A stretch of 11,403 nucleotides of DNA from Deltaproteobacteria bacterium (GTDB taxonomy: Bacteria; Bdellovibrionota_F; JAHFAK01): contig JAHFAK010000079.1 in NCBI GenBank assembly GCA_023250585.1, positions 1-11,403 of the forward strand, written 5' to 3'. Positions within the stretch are counted from its first letter, which is position 1, and each line of letters starts with the position of its first letter. The position numbers and the translations under genes were made by a program. Positions 1 through 6,802 of the stretch are shown here, in pieces. Below the pieces are notes generated by a model that was not told the origin of the DNA, did not search any database, and saw nothing but the letters and a program-made list of their open reading frames with translations.

Positions 1-1
1 C

Positions 2-892
2 CACGTAAAAATAACACATTCAGATGGATCAAGCGAAACTTCCACATGGTATCATCCTGCTGTTTTTCCTTTTAATCTTAAGATATATGATAAAGATATC
101 GCTTCAAAACTTATGGTTCCCGTTCCTCAAATAACTCCTCATGTTGATGTATTAAAAGATTCTTATGGAAATCTTCCACAAGCAGTAAACAATTCATTAG
201 ATCTCAAGTATAGTATTATGCCATTAGATACATGGCAAAATCCTGCTGAAACAGCATCAGAAGAATTCACGATTAAACTCGATCTCAGTTATGCGCAAAA
301 TCCTGAATATGAAAAACCCCAAAAAGACGAGAAGCCTTTCAGTGTTGTCGATGACCCAAGTCGTTATATCCAAATTCAAAGTACCGTCACGTATAATGTC
401 TGTATTAGCGGAATAAACGCACTTGTAATCAATGAATATGGAATGAGTTATATGATGAGTTTATCGCATGTTGGGATTATGCGTGAACTCCTTGCATTTG
501 ATATTGCAGCATATGATCTTGGCGGAAATTTTGATAGTAATAATTCTTCAAGTTGTCTCAATACATCATCTATCACTATTGAAGAAAAAGATATCACGAA
601 TGAAGGCAATCCAGAGCTTACTCCGCAAAGTAGTACTCGTTCGTGGATGTATCCGGGAATTCTGCCGTATAATCTTTTGCCACTGACAAATCCACAGGCA
701 AAGCCATCTATCACTTCTGTCGAAAGTTGTACTGATTCAGATAATACGGGAATAGAATACTATTCAGGTAAACGCGGTGATAACAATTTTGATCAGAAAA
801 ATTATTTGTATCTTTTGAGCAATATCAATGAAGAGGAACCAAAGTCATTTCAGCTTCGGTGCGATGTGAGATTTTATATAAGTAAGGAATAA
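2..892 (+). CDS. Unrecognised protein, 5'-truncated by the window edge
   Basis: The frame is open from base 2 to the TAA at 890-892, giving at least 296 residues. An ATG occurs at 113, but the 37 codons before it are also open and read like normal protein (for example TWYHPAVFPFNLKIYDKD), so the real start lies upstream of the window. I do not recognise a family. The visible part has no membrane segment. It is rich in Asn, Ser, Thr and Tyr, alternates short hydrophobic stretches with polar loops in a beta-like pattern, and contains four cysteines (in NVCISG, SSSCLN, VESCTD and QLRCDV). That composition suits a secreted or periplasmic protein with disulfides, but this is inference, and a signal peptide would be outside the window. 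It converges on ompH with a 16-base gap, so it belongs to a different transcription unit. No function is assigned. Confidence that it is a real gene is high. Confidence 0.8.
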   Translation, partial: HVKITHSDGSSETSTWYHPAVFPFNLKIYDKDIASKLMVPVPQITPHVDVLKDSYGNLPQAVNNSLDLKYSIMPLDTWQNPAETASEEFTIKLDLSYAQNPEYEKPQKDEKPFSVVDDPSRYIQIQSTVTYNVCISGINALVINEYGMSYMMSLSHVGIMRELLAFDIAAYDLGGNFDSNNSSSCLNTSSITIEEKDITNEGNPELTPQSSTRSWMYPGILPYNLLPLTNPQAKPSITSVESCTDSDNTGIEYYSGKRGDNNFDQKNYLYLLSNINEEEPKSFQLRCDVRFYISKE

Positions 893-908
893 AAAAGTAA
901 AAACCCTG

Positions 909-1481
909 TCATTCCTTTGATTGAGGGACTTCTGTTTTCTTTTCATCAGTGGCTTTTGTATCTTTTGTGGCTTTTTGATCTTTTGGTTTTCGTTCATTAA
1001 AAATTTTAATTACTCGAGCAGTGAGATCATATTGCGGTTTAAAAGCTATAACAGTAGACTTCTCTAAAATGAAATCATAGTTTTCTTTTTCCTGGATCTC
1101 ACTGACAATTTTAGCAAGTGTTGCGAGAATAGTATTGGTATACTCAGCCTCTTTTGTTTGCATGCTTTGAGTATACTCATTTAAGAGCTTTTGTAATTCA
1201 AAAGCTTTCTTATCAAATTCTGCTCCTTTTTGTGTGAGTGCTTCCCGACTTAAAAGTCCATCACGAACGTCTCCTTCAATTTTTTTTCGCTCTTTTTCCA
1301 AAGTTTTTTTGCGATCCTCAAGTTCCTTTGCTTTTTTGTCACGCTCTTTAAGAAGTTTTTTCTTTGCATCTTTTCCTTCTTCAACAGAATTGAGCGCTCG
1401 TTGAAAATCTGCAACGCCAATTTTCACATCAGCAAATGCTGTTGCTGAAATGAAAATACAAATAATAAATAATTTTTTCAT
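909..1481 (-). CDS. skp: OmpH/Skp-family periplasmic chaperone
   Basis: A 190-residue protein. Residues 1-17 are a clear signal peptide (MKKLF, a hydrophobic core, then ATAFA before DVKIG). The mature protein starts with the short strand typical of the family (KIGVADFQRAL). A long Lys/Glu-rich helical region follows at about 35-120, and a C-terminal return strand (YDFILEKSTVIAF, about 135-147) closes the domain. This is the Skp plan: a trimer whose coiled-coil arms hold unfolded outer-membrane proteins in the periplasm. From about residue 165 there is an extra low-complexity tail rich in Lys, Asp, Glu and Thr, beyond the usual family end. The start is supported by GGAGG four bases upstream. 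It lies 19 bases after bamA on the same strand, so it is the last gene of the lolC-lolD-bamA-ompH operon. The lpxD and fabZ genes that follow in many genomes are absent here; the next gene is convergent. Confidence 0.9.
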   Translation of the reverse strand: MKKLFIICIFISATAFADVKIGVADFQRALNSVEEGKDAKKKLLKERDKKAKELEDRKKTLEKERKKIEGDVRDGLLSREALTQKGAEFDKKAFELQKLLNEYTQSMQTKEAEYTNTILATLAKIVSEIQEKENYDFILEKSTVIAFKPQYDLTARVIKIFNERKPKDQKATKDTKATDEKKTEVPQSKE

Positions 1482-1485
1482 AGTA

Positions 1486-1490
1486 CCTCC
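1486..1490 (-). promoter_or_regulatory. Shine-Dalgarno site of ompH
   Basis: On the minus strand GGAGG lies four bases before the ATG at 1479-1481, inside the 19-base bamA-ompH gap. It fixes the ompH start and is one of only two strong Shine-Dalgarno sequences in the window. Confidence 0.75.
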
Positions 1491-1500
1491 ATAAATAAAT

Positions 1501-3999
1501 CTAAAATGGTGTTCCTAGCATAAAGTTGAATACAAAGCTATCCTCTCCTGCACGTCGATCAAGTGGGAAACCCCATTCAAACGTTAATGGAGCAATTGGG
1601 GTAAACCAACGAATACCAAAACCTATATCGGATCGTAAATCACGAGGATCAATGATTTCGCCATTATTGTAGGCATTTCCCGTATCAAAAAAAGTGACAA
1701 ACTTAAGTCCCTGTTCTTTTAAAATGGGAACAATATATTCAAAGTTAAATAATACTTCTTTGTTTCCACCGATAACAAAGCGTTCATCGGTTAAAACATC
1801 GGGATCAGAACTTGTAGCAACTTGAATGCTCGGTCCAATGGAACTGATTTCATATCCACGCAGAGAAAATAATCCGCCTTGGAAAAATCGTTCAAAAATG
1901 GGAATTGTTTCACCAGTCACCGACGTAATATATCCAAGCCGCCCTCTAAATTGAAAATTAGAGTCAGAAATCAACGGGAGAGTACTATCCTTAAAAAGTT
2001 GAAAAAACTGGCGATGCTCAAAGCTTAGCTTCAAGAATGAATTATCGCCACCGAAAACGTGACTGCCCGCTAGTTCTGATTGCGCCGTAGTTAACGCACC
2101 ATCGGTTGTTTCAAAAAATGATATTTTATTTCGAGTATCACGAGAAATTCCAGCCGTTGAGCTACTGGTAACTCCATCTTTAAAAAGCAATGCGCGTGTT
2201 TCATTAAAATCAGCAACTCCGACATCTTCGAATTTATATCCCAAACTTGCTCGGTAGATTTTTTTATAAATCGGATAACCTAACACCAGTGAAGATCCCA
2301 ACTTCCGCTCAGAAAAATTGAGTCGTCTATTAAAAGTGTTATATCCACTCACCGACATTGAAACATTCGTGTCCAAGAAATATGGATCAACAAAATTTAA
2401 ACTAAAAACTTTACTGCGAGATCCGAGTTGGGTATAGAAATTAATACTCCATCCATAGCCAAATAAATTCGTTTTCTGTATCTGGCCTTGAAACATAAAG
2501 CTATCAACTGAGTTAAAAGCAGCACCGACTTGGAACGTTCCGCGCGATTGTTCTTCAAGTGCAAAATTCAAAATTATGGTATCAGATTTACTGCCGGGTG
2601 ATTCCGTTACTTTTACATCTTTAATATAACTAAAACGTCGAATATAAAATTCACTCTCTTTTATTTTGGTAATACTGTAGAGATCCTGTTCAATAATTTG
2701 TAATTCACGCCGGATAACTTTATCTCGAGTAAAATCATTGCCCGTAATATTAATTTTTTCTATATACACGAGTGGACCTTTTTCGATGGTGAATGTTAGA
2801 TCAACCAATAGATGCTCGTTATCTACTTTATTTTTTGGGATTACGTTAACATATGCATATCCTGCATCTTGGTAGAATACAGTCAAGCGCTGAATATCTT
2901 TTTGAATATCCTCATAATTAAACGTTTGATTAGTTTTACTCTTGATTAACTCACGAATTTCTTCTTTGGGCTTAATGAAATTCCCATCGACATCGATTGA
3001 TTTTAAATCGTATTGATCGCCTTCAACTATGTTTATATCAATAAAAATCCATCGTTTATCAGGCGATAAAGCCAGCTGAGGTTCTTTTACATCGATATTA
3101 ATATATCCATTATTTAAATATTTTCGCGTAACAAGTTCTTTATCGATAATGAAATCATCTTCTTTATAGGAATTGAAGTTAGTAAAACTCGAACTCGATA
3201 ATCCACTAAAAAGCCAGCCCTCTTTGGTTTTAATAATTGCCTTGAGCTCATCATCAGTAAAACGGGTATTGCCAATAAAATTAATTTTTTTTAATTCAGC
3301 TTTTTCGCCTTCATAGATATTAAAAATGACATTCACTTCATCATCTGAAATCGGTTCTACCTTGGGTGTAACTTCTACTAAAAAATATCCCTTTTCATTA
3401 TAGAGTCCTTCGATAGTTTTGGCGTCCTTCATCAGCTTTGCTCTACTCAGATATTCATATGCTTTTGTCTCAATTTTTTCCTGAATGTCTTCTTCTTTAA
3501 TGGAAGATTTAGTCTCAAACTTTTTTTTGCTGGTTACTTTATAGGTGTAACGCGTATCTTCAGGATCTCCCGGCTTCCAATCTTTTCTTTCTTCCTTCTC
3601 AAGCTTTACGCCCTCTTCTTCTTTATTTTTTGTGTCTTTTTTTTCTTCAGAAGACTTTGTTCCTTCAAAAATGACGGCTTTAATGCGGGGTTTTTCTGTT
3701 AACTGATACATGAGCGCGATACCTTCCGAAGTTTCTTCCTGATATACCACAATATTATCAAAAAAACCCATTGCATAGAGTGATTTGATATCTTTTGAAA
3801 CAGTGGTTGTATCAAGTTGATCACCCACAGCAATTGCTATATGGTTACGAATAGCCTTTGTATCAATGCGTTTATTTCCGTGAATTTCAATCGCAGTAAT
3901 GGCTGAACTATCAGCAAACACCGCTCGACTGAATATAAAAAGCAGAAAAGCGACAGAGAGAAAAAAATTATTTTTAATTAATGTGATAGACGGTTCCAT
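1501..3999 (-). CDS. bamA: Outer-membrane protein assembly factor BamA
   Basis: The central beta-barrel insertase of the outer membrane (Omp85 family). With the start used here it has 832 residues: a signal peptide at about 1-29 (hydrophobic core, then AVFA before DSS), five POTRA domains at roughly 34-104, 106-232, 233-329, 330-409 and 410-484, and a barrel at 485-832. POTRA hallmarks such as EIHGNKRID, NFIGNTRFTDD and NITGNDFTRDKV recur. The conserved loop-6 arginine motif appears as LRGY (713-716), and the protein ends in phenylalanine (FNFMLGTPF), as expected for a beta-signal. POTRA2 carries a charged insertion at about 114-166. An ATG at 4044 is in frame but would put some 30 polar residues before the signal core and has no Shine-Dalgarno; the ATG at 3999 gives a normal signal peptide with GAGTGG upstream, so I prefer it. 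Either start overlaps the end of lolD (26 or 71 bases), implying coupled translation. Confidence 0.95.
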   Translation of the reverse strand: MEPSITLIKNNFFLSVAFLLFIFSRAVFADSSAITAIEIHGNKRIDTKAIRNHIAIAVGDQLDTTTVSKDIKSLYAMGFFDNIVVYQEETSEGIALMYQLTEKPRIKAVIFEGTKSSEEKKDTKNKEEEGVKLEKEERKDWKPGDPEDTRYTYKVTSKKKFETKSSIKEEDIQEKIETKAYEYLSRAKLMKDAKTIEGLYNEKGYFLVEVTPKVEPISDDEVNVIFNIYEGEKAELKKINFIGNTRFTDDELKAIIKTKEGWLFSGLSSSSFTNFNSYKEDDFIIDKELVTRKYLNNGYINIDVKEPQLALSPDKRWIFIDINIVEGDQYDLKSIDVDGNFIKPKEEIRELIKSKTNQTFNYEDIQKDIQRLTVFYQDAGYAYVNVIPKNKVDNEHLLVDLTFTIEKGPLVYIEKINITGNDFTRDKVIRRELQIIEQDLYSITKIKESEFYIRRFSYIKDVKVTESPGSKSDTIILNFALEEQSRGTFQVGAAFNSVDSFMFQGQIQKTNLFGYGWSINFYTQLGSRSKVFSLNFVDPYFLDTNVSMSVSGYNTFNRRLNFSERKLGSSLVLGYPIYKKIYRASLGYKFEDVGVADFNETRALLFKDGVTSSSTAGISRDTRNKISFFETTDGALTTAQSELAGSHVFGGDNSFLKLSFEHRQFFQLFKDSTLPLISDSNFQFRGRLGYITSVTGETIPIFERFFQGGLFSLRGYEISSIGPSIQVATSSDPDVLTDERFVIGGNKEVLFNFEYIVPILKEQGLKFVTFFDTGNAYNNGEIIDPRDLRSDIGFGIRWFTPIAPLTFEWGFPLDRRAGEDSFVFNFMLGTPF

Positions 4000-4663
4000 C
4001 TTCAAGTTTAACCACTCGGTGTAGTTTTTTTGCAAAAGGTTCATTATGAGTTACAATGAGAGTAGTTATCTTTTTTGTTTCATTGAGCATAATAAAAAGA
4101 TCCTGTACCTCTCGTGCAGTTTTTGTATCCAAATTTCCCGTTGGTTCATCAGCTAAAATAATTTCAGGTTCATTAATAAGTGCCCGAGCAATTGCAACAC
4201 GCTGTTGTTCCCCGCCAGAAAGCTCGCCGGGTTTATGCTGTAAGCGATTGCCGAGCTTTAATTCATCAAGAAGCGTTTTTGCTTTTTCTTCGGCTTCTGC
4301 TCGAGGCATGCCTTGCACAAGAGCAGGCATCATAGCATTTTCGAGCGCTGTAAATTCATTCATCAAATAATGAAATTGAAATACAAAACCAATTTTTTTA
4401 TTTCGAAAAGTATTCAAAAATGAATTTCGTTTTTTACTAAAAATATCTTCTCCTGAAAATAATACTGTTCCTTTAGTTGGATGATCAAGGGTTCCGATGA
4501 TATGTAACAAACTGCTCTTTCCTACTCCTGATGCTCCAACAATAGCAAAAATCTCACCTCTTTTGATTTCCAAATTTAATCCCCGTAATACTTCTATTTT
4601 TTGATGAGCTTTATAGTAATCCTTATAGAGATTTTTTATCTCAATAAATATTTCGTTATTCAT
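3974..4663 (-). CDS. lolD: Lipoprotein-releasing ABC transporter ATPase LolD
   Basis: A 229-residue ABC ATPase, the energy-supplying subunit of the inner-membrane complex that releases lipoproteins for transfer to the outer membrane. The motifs are complete: Walker A GASGVGKS (43-50), the Q-loop glutamine at about 96 (GFVFQFHYL), signature LSGGEQQR (148-155), Walker B IILADE with catalytic Glu173, the D-loop (GNLD) and the switch His206 (IVTHNE). The [15 protein letters not shown] stretch resembles the LolD/MacB/FtsE branch, and adjacency to a LolC/E permease makes LolD the best call. The start at 4663 is chosen because the family begins just before [10 protein letters not shown], and GAAGG lies about 8 bases upstream. 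A longer in-frame version would run about 90 bases back into lolC. The first bases overlap the end of lolC (ATGAATAA), and its 3' end overlaps the start of bamA. Confidence 0.95.
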   Translation of the reverse strand: MNNEIFIEIKNLYKDYYKAHQKIEVLRGLNLEIKRGEIFAIVGASGVGKSSLLHIIGTLDHPTKGTVLFSGEDIFSKKRNSFLNTFRNKKIGFVFQFHYLMNEFTALENAMMPALVQGMPRAEAEEKAKTLLDELKLGNRLQHKPGELSGGEQQRVAIARALINEPEIILADEPTGNLDTKTAREVQDLFIMLNETKKITTLIVTHNEPFAKKLHRVVKLEDGTVYHIN

Positions 4664-5900
4664 ATCGTAAACCTTCAACGGGATCGAGTTTAGCCGCTCG
4701 ATATGATGGATAGAGCGTTGCAATATAACATATAAGAAGAGAACACACCGCAATCATAATGAAATTGATTGGATCAACTTTAACCGGCAATGTATCGGTG
4801 AGATATACTTCGGGATTAAGCGGATAGCGGATATAATTTTGAAGCAGGAAACACAATGTATAACCAAGAACTAACCCAATTGTTGTGCCCACAATACCAA
4901 TAAACATTCCCGCTGTTTTAAAAATGAGCATTATACTTTTTGTAGTAACTCCCATTGATTTGAGAATAGAAATATCCCGTCCTTTTTCTATAACAATCAT
5001 AATCAGCATTGCTACAATATTAAACGCAGCAACAAGAATGATCATGGTGAGAATAACAAACATCGTCGTTTTCTCTAATTTTAAAGCGCTAAAAAGGCTT
5101 TTGTGTGTTTGTGTCCAATCGCGTGCGAAGAATTCATCGCCTAAAAGCGTGGTAATTTTATTAGTAATTCGAAAAGTCTCATCTAAATTATCAACGCTCA
5201 CTTCAATTACATTGGCAAGATTGCCAATAGCAAAGAGTCTCTGGACTGAACTAATGTGGGCAAAAATAAATTTAGAATCAAATTCCCAAAAACCCGACGT
5301 AAAAATTCCTTCGACTCGAAATTTCCTAATTTTTGGAAGGCTTCCAAATGGCGTGATCTCACCTTCTGGCGACAAAACACTGATGAGCTCACCTGGTTCA
5401 ACTAACAAATCATTTGCCAATTCTTTGCCGATAATAACTGGAGGATATATGTCATCTTTATTAATTAAAGCTTCTTGAATAGAAATTGTTTTATTTTCCC
5501 CCTTAATATTTTGAGAAAATCGTAAGAGCTTTTCAGTAGATTCTGGAATAATGCCTTTAATGAGAACACCACCGGTGAGCCCTGCTTCAGAAATGACCAT
5601 ACCTTCGCGGTAGAGTGTCGGAGAAATGTCATTTACGCCTCTAACATTTCGAATCTTTCCCACAACTTTTTCATAATCAGGAATTCCAGGACCTCCAAAC
5701 TTTAATATTCTAATATGCGGACTGTTACCTAAAATTTTATCTTTCAAGTCATATTCAAATCCTTGCATAACCGATACAACAACCGTAAGCGCAGTCACGC
5801 CTAAAATAATTCCTAAAATGGATATTGCGGTAATCAAAGACAAGAAGGCATTCTTTTTACTAAGTAAGTACCTGAAACCTATGAAATATTCGAAACGCAT
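4656..5900 (-). CDS. lolC: Lipoprotein-releasing ABC transporter permease LolC/LolE
   Basis: A 414-residue inner-membrane permease that, with LolD, extracts mature lipoproteins from the inner membrane and hands them to a periplasmic carrier. The layout is the family's: the N-terminal motif MRFEYFIGFRYL, one membrane segment at about 21-47, a large periplasmic domain at about 48-275, and three further membrane segments at about 279-304, 323-353 and 379-398. It ends with the conserved [18 protein letters not shown]. The cytoplasmic loop EKGRDISILKSMGV is the coupling motif typical of this FtsX/MacB superfamily. The start is fixed by the N-terminal motif although no Shine-Dalgarno precedes it. 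Only one LolC/E-type gene is present, so the complex may use two copies of it, as in bacteria with a single such permease; LolC versus LolE cannot be decided from sequence. It is the first gene of the operon and is divergent from the toxin-antitoxin locus. Confidence 0.93.
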   Translation of the reverse strand: MRFEYFIGFRYLLSKKNAFLSLITAISILGIILGVTALTVVVSVMQGFEYDLKDKILGNSPHIRILKFGGPGIPDYEKVVGKIRNVRGVNDISPTLYREGMVISEAGLTGGVLIKGIIPESTEKLLRFSQNIKGENKTISIQEALINKDDIYPPVIIGKELANDLLVEPGELISVLSPEGEITPFGSLPKIRKFRVEGIFTSGFWEFDSKFIFAHISSVQRLFAIGNLANVIEVSVDNLDETFRITNKITTLLGDEFFARDWTQTHKSLFSALKLEKTTMFVILTMIILVAAFNIVAMLIMIVIEKGRDISILKSMGVTTKSIMLIFKTAGMFIGIVGTTIGLVLGYTLCFLLQNYIRYPLNPEVYLTDTLPVKVDPINFIMIAVCSLLICYIATLYPSYRAAKLDPVEGLRYE

Positions 5901-5918
5901 GGAGGGTAAAACTAAATG

Positions 5919-5924
5919 GTTATA
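5919..5924 (-). promoter_or_regulatory. Candidate -10 box for the lolC-lolD-bamA-ompH operon
   Basis: The minus strand reads TATAAC here, matching 5 of 6 consensus bases, and would place the transcript start about 10 bases before the lolC ATG. No convincing -35 box sits 16-18 bases upstream (a TTGACT occurs, but too close). This is a weak candidate only. Confidence 0.25.
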
Positions 5925-5977
5925 GTCCGCGAGTCAAGGTATTTGGTCATCGTTAAACAGGGAAAAGAAATTAAATA

Positions 5978-6007
5978 TTGACATAATACTTAATAATATT
6001 TAATAAT
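5978..6007 (+). promoter_or_regulatory. Promoter of the toxin-antitoxin locus
   Basis: TTGACA (5978-5983, perfect -35) is followed after 18 bases by AATAAT (6002-6007, 5 of 6 to the -10 consensus). The predicted transcript start is about 6014, shortly before the antitoxin start codons. The surrounding 40 bases are almost pure A/T with repeated TAATA/TATTA steps, including TTAATA and TATTAA in inverted orientation about 18 bases apart. That could serve as the operator where the ribbon-helix-helix antitoxin represses its own promoter; this part is inference. Confidence 0.5.
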
Positions 6008-6037
6008 AATTTATATTAACTATAGATGAGACATACG

Positions 6038-6271
6038 ATGAAAAGCACAAAAAATATTTCTATTTCCTTACCATTACCCATGTGTAAATTTGTAGAAAAA
6101 TTGGCTAAAGAAGAATCGAGAACGATTAGTGAACTCGTAAGAGAAGCATTACGTCAATATCAAAGTAAAACCGAGTGGCAAAAAATAAGATTATGGGGTT
6201 CTCACTTAGCAAAACAAAAGAAGCTATCTCCTAAAGATATTGAAAATTTGATTGATGAAATCCGGAAATAA
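6038..6271 (+). CDS. CopG/ribbon-helix-helix antitoxin
   Basis: A small basic protein, 77 residues from the ATG at 6038. It begins with the ribbon strand (STKNISISLPLPM), followed by two helices (CKFVEKLAKEESRTISELVREALRQYQ), which is the CopG/Arc-type DNA-binding fold. The C-terminal half (SPKDIENLIDEIRK) would be the toxin-binding tail. Antitoxins of this type pair with PIN-domain toxins: they neutralise the nuclease and repress their shared promoter. An ATG at 6026 would add four residues (MRHT); I prefer 6038 because the family usually starts two or three residues before the strand and a GAG-containing stretch lies upstream at usual spacing. The toxin start follows the stop with only two bases between. 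The antitoxin frame is intact while its partner is broken. Confidence 0.8.
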   Translation: MKSTKNISISLPLPMCKFVEKLAKEESRTISELVREALRQYQSKTEWQKIRLWGSHLAKQKKLSPKDIENLIDEIRK

Positions 6272-6273
6272 GA

Positions 6274-6689
6274 GTGAAAGTTGTCTGCGATACTAATATA
6301 TTCATTTCTGCCATCCTTTTTGGTGGTAAACCTGAAGAAATAATTAAACGTGGGAAAGAAGGCTCTTTTGAAATTGTCATTTCAAATTTTATACTTCACG
6401 AAATTATTAAAGTTCTTACAGAAAAATTTAATGCTCCTTTTGAAATAATTCAAAATGTTATCATGGATTTACGAAGTTACGTTACCTTAATATCACCTCA
6501 AAAATATCACCTCAAAATAAAATTACTGTTCTCAAAGAAGATGATTCCGACAATCGGATACTCGAATGTGGGGTGTCAGCAAATGCTCACTATATAATAA
6601 CTGGAGACAAAAAGCATTTATTACCACTGAAAGTGTATCATGGAATTAAGATAGTGAACGCCGAAACATTCTTGAAGCTATTTTCTTAA
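6274..6689 (+). pseudogene. PIN-domain toxin, frame broken by a 14-bp duplication
   Basis: It starts with GTG two bases after the antitoxin stop. The first part (VCDTNIFISAILFGG, then FEIVISNFILHEIIKVL) is the N-terminal half of a COG1569-type PIN-family ribonuclease toxin, with acidic residues Asp6 and Glu43. The original frame then runs into non-homologous sequence from about residue 78 and stops at 6595-6597, giving 107 residues. The missing C-terminal half is present in another frame from about 6519 to the TAA at 6687-6689: EDDSDNRILECGVSANAHYI, then ITGDKKHLLPL and IKIVNAETFLKLF. These supply the remaining metal-binding acids (the DD-D cluster and Asp of TGD). The shift coincides with two exact copies of a 14-bp unit at 6490-6517; deleting one copy gives a continuous 133-residue protein of normal family length. 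The toxin is probably inactive as written, unless this is a sequencing error or a switchable repeat. Confidence 0.85.
6490..6517. repeat. Exact 14-bp tandem duplication inside the PIN toxin gene
   Basis: ATATCACCTCAAAA occurs at 6490-6503 and again at 6504-6517 with no mismatch. As 14 is not a multiple of three, the extra copy shifts the reading frame, and removing it restores the toxin frame exactly. Confidence 0.95.
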
Positions 6690-6777
6690 TATATCTTCAG
6701 TTCAAAACATATGTGGTAAGATTCAGTGTTTGAGACTTTAAGAATTTTAATCAAGTCTTCTTTACTCTAGACTGCTC

Positions 6778-6783
6778 TATAAT
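6778..6783 (+). promoter_or_regulatory. Consensus -10 box upstream of lipB
   Basis: A perfect TATAAT ends 19 bases before the lipB ATG, predicting transcript starts near 6790 and a leader of only about a dozen bases. No good -35 hexamer is visible at 16-18 bases (GTCTTC at 17). A weak stem (GAGACTT 6732-6738 with AAGTCTT 6753-6759) lies just upstream; its role is unknown. Confidence 0.5.
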
Positions 6784-6802
6784 CTTACGATACAAGCATC
6801 AC

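Noticed and set aside
893-930. Possible shared terminator between the convergent genes
   Set aside because: Only a 4-bp CCCT/AGGG pairing with a long loop is visible, part of it within the ompH coding sequence.
4000-4044. Upstream bamA start at 4044
   Set aside because: It would place a long polar stretch before the signal peptide core and has no ribosome-binding site. The ATG at 3999 gives a normal signal peptide.
4056-4370. Plus-strand open frame of 104 codons opposite lolD
   Set aside because: It is the antisense shadow of a clearly conserved ATPase gene, with no ribosome-binding site and composition dictated by the opposite strand.
4664-4753. Upstream lolD start at 4753
   Set aside because: It would add 30 residues encoded within the lolC C-terminal region. 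LolD proteins start near MNNEIFIEI, where GAAGG provides a ribosome-binding site.
4885-5478. Long plus-strand open frame of 197 codons opposite lolC
   Set aside because: Despite its length it mirrors the lolC permease codons, and its hydrophobic runs lie opposite the lolC membrane segments. No family features or start signals are visible.
6732-6759. Possible terminator hairpin after the toxin gene
   Set aside because: A 7-bp stem with one G-U pair and a 14-base loop, not followed by a T-run. Too weak to call in such AT-rich DNA.
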